DNA of 64,000 bases, from NCBI GenBank assembly GCA_903970555.1, contig CAJCJD010000076.1:1-64000 (forward strand). Reading direction: 5' to 3'. Each line of letters begins with the position of its first letter. Position 1 is the first letter of the stretch. The translations under genes and the position numbers were made by a program. Source of the stretch: Vulcanimicrobiota bacterium (lineage in GTDB: Bacteria; Pseudomonadota; Gammaproteobacteria; Xanthomonadales; Rhodanobacteraceae). This document shows positions 51,567 through 59,279 of the stretch, piece by piece. The notes under the pieces are model-generated. The model did no database searches. It was not told where the DNA came from and worked only from the letters and a program-made list of their open reading frames with translations.

Positions 51567-51854
51567 TCAGTGCGATGCAGGCGGTGCAATGGCCGGGCGA
51601 CGCGCGATGTGCACTATCGTCCAGATCACCCCGAACAACAGCAGCGCCGGCAAGCACAAAGGCAACAGCGACAAGGCTACGATCGGCAGCACCAGCAACA
51701 TCACCAGGCCGCCGATGAACAGACCCACGGCGCCGGCCAGCAGGCCGAACAGGCCGCCAATCAATCCGAACACCAGCTTGAAGATCAGGCCGATCAACGA
51801 CCCCACGATCCACAGCCCGCCTACCAACATAGCTATCAGCATCAACGCGATCAT
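51567..51854 (-). CDS. Small glycine-rich membrane protein
   Basis: 95 residues, nearly all hydrophobic: MIALMLIAMLVGGLWIVGSL, then LIFKLVFGLIGGLFGLLAGA with GxxG repeats, LFIGGLVMLLVLPIVALSLL, and a C-terminal LLFGVIWTIVHIARRPAIAP. Three or four helices. GGAG is seven bases before the ATG at 51854. No family recognised; the Gly-zipper pattern resembles small envelope-stress membrane proteins. Convergent with tonB, divergent from the cupin gene. Confidence 0.72.
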   Translation of the reverse strand: MIALMLIAMLVGGLWIVGSLIGLIFKLVFGLIGGLFGLLAGAVGLFIGGLVMLLVLPIVALSLLPLCLPALLLFGVIWTIVHIARRPAIAPPASH

Positions 51855-52045
51855 GTCCGTTCTCCGATATCGGCCATCCGGTCAGATGCACCCCAACCGG
51901 GAAAGGTTTAGGGCGTGGCATAAGCATAGGCCGACGAGGCCTGTCGTCCATGCTGCAGAAGTCATGCTCGTTGGCCCAAGCCTTACGCTTGTTTAACGGG
52001 AGGCATGGTCCACTGCCGGCCATCTACGGTCTGCCTACGAAATTT

Positions 52046-52624
52046 ATGCGTACATACCGCCACAGTCTTAAAGCCTTACGGGATATTGCGCTTGCGCATA
52101 CGCTCGAAAGAAACCCAGACCTTGCGTCGCTTTCGCGCGAACTGGGCAGCATCATCCATCGCGATTCGCAAGCACTTGCCGATGGCCTGTCCGATTTACG
52201 CCGCAACAATCGTGGTTTCGAACGCTGGCTCGTTGGCCGCCGCGGTCGTCCTGGCGTAAGCGTGCTGGTGATGGCGTGGCCGCCCGGTTACACCACGCCG
52301 TCGCACGATCATGCGGGCCTGTGGGGTATCGAGCTGAGCATGTACGGCGCGCTGGAAGTGGAATCGTGGTCGCGCGCATCCACGGCCGAAGCGTGGCAAT
52401 TGCGCGGACGCGATTGGCTAGGCCCAGGCGATGCGACATGGTTCGACGCCGACATGCCTTATATGCATCGTTGCCGCAATCTTTCCCGGCACGAAACGGC
52501 GCTGACACTGCATGTCTACGGTGGTGATCTGAACGACTACGCCACGTACGAACAAATGGAGGCCGAGCCGTTCTGGCAGAGCCAACCCCAGCGCGCAAGG
52601 ATTGCCGGTCCTCTTCGCGTCTGA
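52046..52624 (+). CDS. Cysteine-dioxygenase-family cupin protein
   Basis: 192 residues from the ATG at 52046; the ribosome site is weak, and no better in-frame start was seen. The iron-binding cupin motif is GYTTPSHDHAGLWGIELSMYG (in part: His-x-His plus Glu near 86-95) and the second His is in CRNLSRHETALTLHVYGGDL, as in type I cysteine dioxygenase and its relatives that oxidise thiols (3-mercaptopropionate, cysteamine). The substrate is not certain. The next gene, a FAD protein, starts 43 bp later and they look like a two-gene operon. Confidence 0.85.
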   Translation: MRTYRHSLKALRDIALAHTLERNPDLASLSRELGSIIHRDSQALADGLSDLRRNNRGFERWLVGRRGRPGVSVLVMAWPPGYTTPSHDHAGLWGIELSMYGALEVESWSRASTAEAWQLRGRDWLGPGDATWFDADMPYMHRCRNLSRHETALTLHVYGGDLNDYATYEQMEAEPFWQSQPQRARIAGPLRV

Positions 52625-52667
52625 TATCAAAGCCAATCCAGCTTTATCCGTAATTCCAAGGAGTGAC

Positions 52668-54035
52668 ATGTTTCGACGGGTCGCCATCATTGGCGGCGGC
52701 GCCGCAGGGGCCACGCTGCTCAGCGAATTGCTGGAGCGCCCTGGGACGCAGCCGCTGCATCTGGACTGGTATACCGGCGGCGGCACGCCTGGTCGCGGCG
52801 TGGCCTATGGCACTCGTTCGGAACGGCATCTGTTGAATGTCCGCGCGGCATCGATGGGCATGTTTGCCAACCGACCGGGCGGTTTTCTCGAATACATGCA
52901 GAAGCGCGATCCGAGCATTGGGGGCACCGATTTTCTGCCGCGTTGCTGGTACGGCGATTACCTCGAAGCAGAAACGGCCCATACGCTGGAACGCGCCAAG
53001 GCGCACGGGCACGACGTGCGCATCGTGCCGTATGAAGTGGAAGCCATGGTGCCCGAGAACGACGGGGTGACCCTGTTCCAGGGCGAATCCACCACGCGCG
53101 TCGACGCGGCCGTACTTGCACTGGGCGCACTTGCGCCGCGCCCTCTTCCCAACGTCGATGATGCAGCACTGGCCAGCGGTCGATACGTCACCATGCCGTG
53201 GTCGCTGCTTGCTGACATCAAGCCAGACACGCAACCGCACAATGTGCTGATCATCGGCCTGGGCCTCACGGCAGTCGATGTGCTGCTCGAACTCGCCGCG
53301 ACATGGCCGAACGCACGCTTCACCGCTCTGTCGCGCCACGGCATGTTGCCGGAAGTGCACCAATTCAGCGCATCGCTTCCGTATGAAGACAGCGCCGAGC
53401 TGGTCGAGACGATGCGCGATGCGCCAGACATTCGCACCTGGATGCGCCTTCTGCGCGAGGCGATTGCGCATAGCGACGATTGGCGCAGCGTGATCGACTG
53501 CCTGCGCCCGCACACGTCATCACTGTGGCAGTTGCTGTCACAGGCCGATCGCGCACGTTTCCTGCGCCATGCACGCTGGACGTGGGAGCGCGCGCGCCAT
53601 CGCATGGCGCCACAGGTTGCCCAATCCATCGGGGCCCTAGAAAAAGATGGTCGGTTGCAGCGCCTGCGCGGGCATATGCATGGCGTCACGCTCACGGAGC
53701 GCGGCGTGCAGATGACCTTCCTGCCCAAAGGCGGCACATCCGAACAGACGCTCGACGCGGATCTGATCATCCAGAGCACCGGCCTGGAAACCGATGTGCG
53801 CCGTACGCAGCACACCTTGCTGCAACAGCTGATGACGAACGGCCACATCCGCTCCGATCCTTTCGGCCTGGGCATCGACGCCGCGCCGGACGGGCGACTG
53901 CTGCACGACGGCAGCGTGTGGCCGCGCTTGTTCGCCATCGGCAGCATGTTGCGTGGCACGTTGTGGGAATCGACCGCGATGCCGGAAATTCGCCAGCAGG
54001 CGAGGCAGCTTGCCGATCGACTGCTGGCTGATTGA
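52668..54035 (+). CDS. FAD/NAD(P)-binding protein (PF13454-like)
   Basis: 455 residues from the ATG at 52668, which has AAGGAG five bases upstream. It starts with an FAD dinucleotide motif (VAIIGGGAAGATLLSELLE), then RGVAYGTRSERHLLNVRAAS, a second dinucleotide motif (VLIIGLGLTAVDVLLELAAT near 195) and a C-terminal end typical of this oxidoreductase group (LFAIGSMLRGTLWESTAMPEIR in part). GVAYG...HLLNV is a signature of the family often found next to thiol dioxygenases. Likely oxidises a sulfur or N-hydroxyl compound; the reaction is unknown. Confidence 0.87.
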   Translation: MFRRVAIIGGGAAGATLLSELLERPGTQPLHLDWYTGGGTPGRGVAYGTRSERHLLNVRAASMGMFANRPGGFLEYMQKRDPSIGGTDFLPRCWYGDYLEAETAHTLERAKAHGHDVRIVPYEVEAMVPENDGVTLFQGESTTRVDAAVLALGALAPRPLPNVDDAALASGRYVTMPWSLLADIKPDTQPHNVLIIGLGLTAVDVLLELAATWPNARFTALSRHGMLPEVHQFSASLPYEDSAELVETMRDAPDIRTWMRLLREAIAHSDDWRSVIDCLRPHTSSLWQLLSQADRARFLRHARWTWERARHRMAPQVAQSIGALEKDGRLQRLRGHMHGVTLTERGVQMTFLPKGGTSEQTLDADLIIQSTGLETDVRRTQHTLLQQLMTNGHIRSDPFGLGIDAAPDGRLLHDGSVWPRLFAIGSMLRGTLWESTAMPEIRQQARQLADRLLAD

Positions 54036-54079
54036 AGCTTGCCAGTCGAAGCGTGATATCCACACAAGGTCTGGATGTA

Positions 54080-54187
54080 TCCCCCCCTGCGAAGTAGGGG
54101 GAGGTTAGGCGGGGGTTGCTCGCACTGGCCTCATCGCAAGACTGAGCAACCCCACCCCAGCCCTCCCCTGCGCACAGGGGAGGGAGC
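54080..54187. repeat. Intergenic inverted repeat (second family)
   Basis: The arm 54080-54122 (ending in GGGGGTTGCTC) is the inverse of 54143-54187 (starting GAGCAACCCCACCCC), with about 20 bp between. The arms are C- and G-rich and imperfect. This sequence class differs from the GTCATTCCGG family; both are typical intergenic elements of these genomes. It lies upstream of the cardiolipin synthase gene. Confidence 0.75.
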
Positions 54188-54268
54188 AGGTTCCGCACGT
54201 GATGTGGCTACCGGCTAGGCACTGAGACAGGAAGCAAAGCATTCGCCCATGCGAGAATCGCACGCACC

Positions 54269-55669
54269 ATGAGCCTCCCGCAGATTTTCGCCATCCTCGC
54301 CATGCTTCTGCACGCTGCGGGTATCGTCGCCGCGATGCATGCGGTGATGAATACACGCACCTCGCAAGGCGCGTTTGCCTGGGTGCTAGGGCTGACGTTG
54401 CTGCCCTACGTCACCCTGGTGCCCTATCTCTATCTGGGTCGCAGCCACTTCTCCGGCTATGTCACCTTGCACCGGGCGCATCGCCAACGACTGATGGACG
54501 CCGATATGCGCGGCGAAGATCTCGGCGTGCCGGAGCCCTGCACCAAATACGCCGCGCTGGCCCGCATGGTCGGCAACAATTTCCATCCCGGCCAGCAGCT
54601 GGAGCTGCTGATCGATGGCGAAGCGGCATTCGAGGCGATGTTTGCTGCCATCGCCCGTGCCGAACAATGCGTGCTGATGCAATTTTTCATCTTTCACGAC
54701 GACAACCTCGGTCGTCGCATGCAGCAGGCGCTGTTGGAGCGCGCTGCCGCCGGGGTGCAGGTGTTCGTGCTGTTCGATGGCATCGGCAGTCATGCTTTGC
54801 CCAGGCACTACGTGGAAACGTTGCGTAAGGGCGGCGTGGCGATTTTTCCGTTTGCCACCCAGCGCCGCAGCAATCGCTTTCAGCTCAACTTCCGCAATCA
54901 CCGCAAGATCGTCGTCGTGGATGGCTGGCTGGGCTTTGTCGGCGGCCTCAATGTCGGCGACGAATACCTCGGCTTGAAGCCGCCACTGGCGCCCTGGCGC
55001 GATACCCACTTGCAACTGAGCGGCCCCGCCGTGCTCGACCTGCAACGCAGCTTTGCCGTGGATTGGCACTGGGTGACTGGCGACCTGCCGCCGATGTTGC
55101 CCGCGCGTCCGGCGCAAGGCAGCGTACACACGCTGATCGCCGCCACCGGACCGGCCGACCCGCAGGAAACCTGCTCGCTGTTCTTTACGGTTGCTATCAA
55201 CGCCGCACGGCGACGACTATGGCTGACCACACCCTATTTCGTGCCCGACCAGGCGGTGATATCCGCACTGCGTCTGGCGGTGATGCGCGGCGTGGATGTG
55301 CGCGTGCTGATTCCATCGCGACCGGATCATCACACGGTGTTCCTGGCCTCCACGCTGCATGTGTATGACGCCATCAACGCGGGAATCCATATCTACCGTT
55401 ATCAGCCGGGATTCGTGCACCAGAAAGTGATCCTGATCGACGATGACACCACCAGTATCGGCAGCATGAATCTGGACGACCGCTCGTTCCGACTCAACTT
55501 CGAGATCGCCGCCTTGAACGTGGACCAAGCCTTCGCGGGTGACGTGGAGCGCATGTTGGTGGAGGATTTCAGCCGCGCGGTGGAAGTGACTCGCGACGAA
55601 TATCGCAAGGCTCCCTACCTACGCCGCCTAGCCATGCATGTGGCACGGCTGTTCGACCCGATTCTTTAA
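54269..55669 (+). CDS. cls: Cardiolipin synthase
   Basis: 466 residues. Two N-terminal helices (IFAILAMLLHAAGIVAAMHA and FAWVLGLTLLPYVTLVPYLYL) form the PLDc_N anchor. The two catalytic HKD motifs are FRNHRKIVVVDGWLGFVGGL (in part, HxK-x4-D near 210) and VHQKVILIDDDTTSIGSMN near 387, each followed by the usual conserved Gly/Ser/Asn. It joins two phosphatidylglycerol molecules to make cardiolipin at the inner membrane. Preceded by a palindromic repeat; the stop is 3 bp from the stop of the convergent membrane-protein gene. Confidence 0.94.
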   Translation: MSLPQIFAILAMLLHAAGIVAAMHAVMNTRTSQGAFAWVLGLTLLPYVTLVPYLYLGRSHFSGYVTLHRAHRQRLMDADMRGEDLGVPEPCTKYAALARMVGNNFHPGQQLELLIDGEAAFEAMFAAIARAEQCVLMQFFIFHDDNLGRRMQQALLERAAAGVQVFVLFDGIGSHALPRHYVETLRKGGVAIFPFATQRRSNRFQLNFRNHRKIVVVDGWLGFVGGLNVGDEYLGLKPPLAPWRDTHLQLSGPAVLDLQRSFAVDWHWVTGDLPPMLPARPAQGSVHTLIAATGPADPQETCSLFFTVAINAARRRLWLTTPYFVPDQAVISALRLAVMRGVDVRVLIPSRPDHHTVFLASTLHVYDAINAGIHIYRYQPGFVHQKVILIDDDTTSIGSMNLDDRSFRLNFEIAALNVDQAFAGDVERMLVEDFSRAVEVTRDEYRKAPYLRRLAMHVARLFDPIL

Positions 55670-55672
55670 ACG

Positions 55673-56059
55673 TCAATCGCCGCGCAACAGACGGCGCCAG
55701 TCGCCGCCGACCACGATCCAACCCAGGCCCGCGCCCACCATCGCGCCGATCAACTCCCAGAACACGCGCAGGCCGATGTTGTCCGGATCATGCACCTGCG
55801 CCAGCTTGACCTTGAGCAGCTGCACAGACTCGATGCCGGCCGAATAGTTGAAATAGATGAGATCCCACATGTCGCCACTACCGGTCAGCAATACGGCCAG
55901 CAGAAAAGCGACGCTGAGTTGCTTCAGCGGGCTCCAGCCCTGCTTGCGTGCAAACCACTGCAGGATGAGGTAGAGCACAAACGCCACGGCCGCGCTGATG
56001 GCGCCCGCTTCCAGGCCACCCACCAGTCCATAGCCCATCCACGATTGGTCGTAATGCAT
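55673..56059 (-). CDS. Hypothetical membrane protein
   Basis: 128 residues from the ATG at 56059 (MHYDQSWMGYGLVGGLEAGA). Helices near 10-36 (GLVGGLEAGAISAAVAFVLY), 50-66 (SVAFLLAVLLTGSGDMWDLI in part) and 100-118 (FWELIGAMVGAGLGWIVVGG) with an acidic loop between. No family recognised. Divergent from pncA, with start codons 88 bp apart. Confidence 0.7.
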   Translation of the reverse strand: MHYDQSWMGYGLVGGLEAGAISAAVAFVLYLILQWFARKQGWSPLKQLSVAFLLAVLLTGSGDMWDLIYFNYSAGIESVQLLKVKLAQVHDPDNIGLRVFWELIGAMVGAGLGWIVVGGDWRRLLRGD

Positions 56060-56147
56060 CGTTGCGTTGCCCTCGGATCGATCGCTTGCATTATGCCGCT
56101 CATTGGCTGTGGAATCTTGCGATAAAACCTCACCGCGAGTTGCTTCC

Positions 56148-56786
56148 ATGCACAGCCATGCCGCCTTGATCCTCGTCGACGTACAACCGGACTTCATGCC
56201 GGGCGGCGCGCTCGCCTGTCACGAGGGCGACGCCATCGTGCCGGGGATCGATCGCTTGCTGCGTCGGCGACTGTTCAAGCACACCGTGGCGACGCAGGAC
56301 TGGCACCCGCGCGGACACATCTCCTTCGCCAGCATGCACGCGGGCACGCAACCGTTCCAGCAGATCCCGTTGTACGGTCATCCGCAGACGCTGTGGCCGG
56401 ATCATTGCGTGCAGGGAACCGCCGGCGCGGCCCTGCATTCGGACATCGACTGGTCGCCCGTGGATCTGATCCTGCGCAAGGGTAGCGATCCTAGCGTGGA
56501 TTCCTACAGCGCCTTCCGCGAGAACCATGGCCCGGACGGCAGCCGCCCCAGCACCGGGTTGGCCGGCTGGCTGCGTGAGCGCGGGGTGAGCGAGGTGTAC
56601 GTGGCCGGGTTGGCCAGGGACGTATGCGTACTGTGGACTGTACAGGATGCGTTGGCGCTGGGTTTTCGCGCGCACGTACTGTGGGATCTCACTCGCCCGG
56701 TGACGCCCGACAGCGATGCCGATACGCGCGAGGCGCTGACGTCGGCGGGCATCGGCATCGTCGAGTCTGCCGCGGAGCTTGCCTAG
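56148..56786 (+). CDS. pncA: Nicotinamidase
   Basis: 212 residues from the ATG at 56148. It deamidates nicotinamide to nicotinate in NAD salvage. The catalytic triad is visible: Asp11 (LILVDVQPDF), Lys111 (LILRKGSDPSVDSYSAF) and Cys160 (VYVAGLARDVCVLWT). The metal site is in TQDWHPRGHISFA (Asp51, His53, His57) with WPDHCVQGT nearby. Start chosen from family length; the longer in-frame extension has no resemblance. Its stop shares the bases CTAG with the stop of the convergent CPXCG gene. Confidence 0.95.
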   Translation: MHSHAALILVDVQPDFMPGGALACHEGDAIVPGIDRLLRRRLFKHTVATQDWHPRGHISFASMHAGTQPFQQIPLYGHPQTLWPDHCVQGTAGAALHSDIDWSPVDLILRKGSDPSVDSYSAFRENHGPDGSRPSTGLAGWLRERGVSEVYVAGLARDVCVLWTVQDALALGFRAHVLWDLTRPVTPDSDADTREALTSAGIGIVESAAELA

Positions 56787-56971
56787 GTATCGTCCTCGCC
56801 CGTCGCCGTCACATGGGCGTGGTCGTCCGCATCGATCCACACGTCGATGCTGATCGGCCGGCAACACACCTGGCAATCCTCGATATAGCGCTGATCGCCT
56901 GCGGACGGATCGACCAGGATCTCGATACGTTCGCCGCAATACGGACACTGGATGTGACGGGACGCGAGCAT
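56783..56971 (-). CDS. CPXCG-motif cysteine-rich protein
   Basis: 62 residues. CPYCGE at 9-14 and DCQVCCRPI at 32-40 give two CxxC knuckles, likely binding one zinc; the acidic end HVTATGEDDT and the PIxIDVWIDAD block are typical of this small conserved gammaproteobacterial family. Function unknown. It overlaps the end of pncA and is followed by a HAD gene 21 bp upstream on the same strand, so the HAD and CPXCG genes may be co-transcribed. Confidence 0.9.
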   Translation of the reverse strand: MLASRHIQCPYCGERIEILVDPSAGDQRYIEDCQVCCRPISIDVWIDADDHAHVTATGEDDT

Positions 56972-56992
56972 GGCGCCAGTGTAGGCCGAAGA

Positions 56993-57712
56993 TCAGGCCA
57001 CCGCGCGTGCCGAGAGCTGCGCGATCGCCGCGGGAATGTCCGCCGGCGCCGCCACGGTGAGCATGCGCGGCGCATCGGCCTCGCCAAGCCCGTTTTCCAG
57101 CTCGTGCTCCCAGGTCACGTGATATGGCATGTGGACGCCCCATCCGCCCAGGCGGATCACCGGCTCGATGTCCGAACGCAGCGAATTGCCTACCATCGCG
57201 AACTGATTCGGCTGCAGCGAAAATTCGGCCAGCACGCGGCGATAGGTCGCGGTGTCTTTCTCCGAGACGATCTCGATGCGATGAAAAAGGTCGGCCATGC
57301 CCGACTGCGCGACCTTTTTCTCCTGATGAAATAGATCGCCCTTGGTGACCAGCACGACCGCGTGCTGTTCGGCCACCGCCGTCACCGCTTCGCGGATGCC
57401 CGGCAGCAATTCCACGGGGTGCTGGAGCACATGCTTGCCGATCTCCACCAACTGATGGATATCCGCCGCCGAGATGCGACCCTCGGTGATGGCGATGGCC
57501 GTTTCCACCATCGACAGCGTCATGCCCTTGGCGCCATAGCCGAACAACTTCAGATTGCGCCGCTCGGTGGCCAGCATGCCCGCCTGGACGTGCGCATCGG
57601 TGACATCCACATAGCGCCCGATCAGCGCCGTGAACTGCACGCTGGCCTCGCGGTAATAGCCCTCGCTGTGCCAGAGCGTATCGTCGCCGTCGAAACCGAT
57701 GAGCTTGAGCAT
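56993..57712 (-). CDS. HAD-family hydrolase
   Basis: 239 residues from the ATG at 57712. Motif I is IGFDGDDTLWHSE (Asp8 nucleophile, Asp10), motif II is VLVTKGD (Thr near 121), the motif III Lys is in IVSEKDTATYRRVL and motif IV is MVGNSLRSDIEPVIRLG. An alpha-helical cap (FTALIGRYVDVTDAHVQAGM and onward) is present. The subgroup resembles putative phosphatases of small metabolites (YjjG/phosphoglycolate phosphatase relatives). Substrate unknown. Divergent from the KirBac channel gene. Confidence 0.9.
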   Translation of the reverse strand: MLKLIGFDGDDTLWHSEGYYREASVQFTALIGRYVDVTDAHVQAGMLATERRNLKLFGYGAKGMTLSMVETAIAITEGRISAADIHQLVEIGKHVLQHPVELLPGIREAVTAVAEQHAVVLVTKGDLFHQEKKVAQSGMADLFHRIEIVSEKDTATYRRVLAEFSLQPNQFAMVGNSLRSDIEPVIRLGGWGVHMPYHVTWEHELENGLGEADAPRMLTVAAPADIPAAIAQLSARAVA

Positions 57713-57817
57713 GAAACACACTACCCTGTGAAGGAGGGGCAAGCTTACCCTCCCCGCTGGACAAATTCAGGCGGCTGGCGCGGCGCTACAATTCGGCCGA
57801 GACGCCGGAAGGAGTAA

Positions 57818-58735
57818 ATGCATATGACCAGGAAGCACCTATTCTCGCTGCGACCACGCCCGCGCGTCGTGCAGATCGGCGGACGGCCGTTTGTATCCGA
57901 AGGCCTCCGGGAGCATGCCTGGGACGACTTCTACCATCGCGCTCTCACGATGACATGGCCGGTTTTTTTCAGCCTTGCTATCACCGTTTTCCTGATGTTC
58001 AACGCACTCTTCGCGATGATCTACCAGATCGATCCGACCGGTATCGCCAACCAATACCCCAAAGGCTTGGCCGGCGCGTTTTTCTTCAGCGTGGAAACAC
58101 TCGCCACAGTCGGCTACGGCGACATGCATCCGCAGTCCGTCTACACGCATATCGTGGCAACGGCGGAAATCATCACCGGCATGGGCAATATCGCCGTGTT
58201 CACCGGCCTGATCTTCGCGCGCTTCTCGCGGCCGCGAGCCAAGATCATCTTTGGCAAGCATCCCATCGTTCGCATGATCGATGGCAAGCAGACGCTGATG
58301 ATGCGCGTCGCCAACATGCGCCTGAACCTGATCGCACAGGCTTCCGCGCAACTGCATCTGGTGCGTATGCACTCCACCCCCGAGGGCTTTCAGCTACGAC
58401 GCATCGAGGACATGAAGCTGCTGCGTGACCAGCATCCCATCTTCATGCTGAGCTGGAACGTCATGCATGTGATCGATGAAGACAGCCCCATGTACGGCAC
58501 AACGCCGGAAGGCCTGGAGGCTGGCGAGGCCACACTGCTGTTGACCATCGAAGGCGTCGACGAAACAACGTCGCAATCGATGATGGCGCGCCACCAATGG
58601 GGCACCAAGGACGTGCGGTGGAACCATCGCTACGTCGACTTGGTACATCGCGATGAAAACGGGGTCAACGTCATCGACTACACCGTCTTCGACGAAGTGC
58701 TGCCGTTGGACGAAGAGGAACAGAAAGCGACGTAA
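57818..58735 (+). CDS. Inward-rectifier potassium channel (KirBac)
   Basis: 305 residues; the ATG at 57818 is only 3 bases from GGAG, so the in-frame ATG at 57824 may be the real start. Slide helix near 33-44 (AWDDFYHRALTMTWPVFF in part), outer helix, pore helix and the selectivity filter TVGYGD (97-102 from 57818), inner helix with Gly hinge (IITGMGNIAVFTGLIFARFS in part), then a cytoplasmic immunoglobulin-like domain (RMIDGKQTLMMRVANMRLN in part). This is the standard KirBac plan: a tetrameric K+ channel of the inner membrane, opened by lipids or pH by family analogy. It differs from TMEM175 channels also found here. Confidence 0.94.
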   Translation: MHMTRKHLFSLRPRPRVVQIGGRPFVSEGLREHAWDDFYHRALTMTWPVFFSLAITVFLMFNALFAMIYQIDPTGIANQYPKGLAGAFFFSVETLATVGYGDMHPQSVYTHIVATAEIITGMGNIAVFTGLIFARFSRPRAKIIFGKHPIVRMIDGKQTLMMRVANMRLNLIAQASAQLHLVRMHSTPEGFQLRRIEDMKLLRDQHPIFMLSWNVMHVIDEDSPMYGTTPEGLEAGEATLLLTIEGVDETTSQSMMARHQWGTKDVRWNHRYVDLVHRDENGVNVIDYTVFDEVLPLDEEEQKAT

Positions 58736-58738
58736 GGC

Positions 58739-59113
58739 TTACGCCCCTACCCGCTTGCGCTCCGCATCGATGTCGTACACGGGACGCACTTCGATGCAGC
58801 CAGTCGCCGCCCATGGAAACGATTGGGCAATACGTACCGCTTCATCCATATCCGCCGCTTCGATCAGGTTGAAGCCGCCCAGATATTCGCGCGTTTCCGC
58901 AAATGGGCCATCCACAATCGTCGTGCGTTTGTTACGCACCCGTATCGTTTTCGTCGCGGCCGGCGGCTCCAATTGCATGGAGTCGAGCAAATGGCCTTCG
59001 GCACGCAGTTCGTCGGCATGCTTGAAGCAGCCGTTCATCATCGTGTCGTACTGACCGGGTGGTAGCGCATCGAGCAGCGTGTCGTCGTTGTAGATCATGA
59101 CCAGAAATTTCAT
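58739..59113 (-). CDS. YciI-like / DGPF-domain protein
   Basis: 124 residues from the ATG at 59113 (MKFLVMIYNDDTLLDALPPG). DGPFAETREYLGGFNLIEA in the middle is the DGPF signature, and AVRIAQSFPWAATGCIEVRP gives the conserved end. YciI-family proteins are small ferredoxin-like-fold dimers with an often-catalytic His/Asp, of unclear role; DGPF proteins often accompany sigma factors, but none is here. It ends 3 bp from the KirBac stop. Confidence 0.88.
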   Translation of the reverse strand: MKFLVMIYNDDTLLDALPPGQYDTMMNGCFKHADELRAEGHLLDSMQLEPPAATKTIRVRNKRTTIVDGPFAETREYLGGFNLIEAADMDEAVRIAQSFPWAATGCIEVRPVYDIDAERKRVGA

Positions 59114-59279
59114 GATGTTCTCGCTCAGACTGTTGGACGTAGCGGCAATCCGAAGGGTAGGCCAATCCACAGGTGCGAATCCACTGCCCAAGGTCATGGC
59201 GGCAAATACTCACCTCCGCAGCCCGTGCGATGATCGGGAAAGCAATGAACGCATCACTAAGCGTCGACGGAGATATCGC

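Noticed and set aside
56130-57764. A 544-codon minus-strand frame spanning pncA, the CPXCG gene and HAD
   Set aside because: It covers three recognised genes in other frames and has a composition typical of shadow frames.
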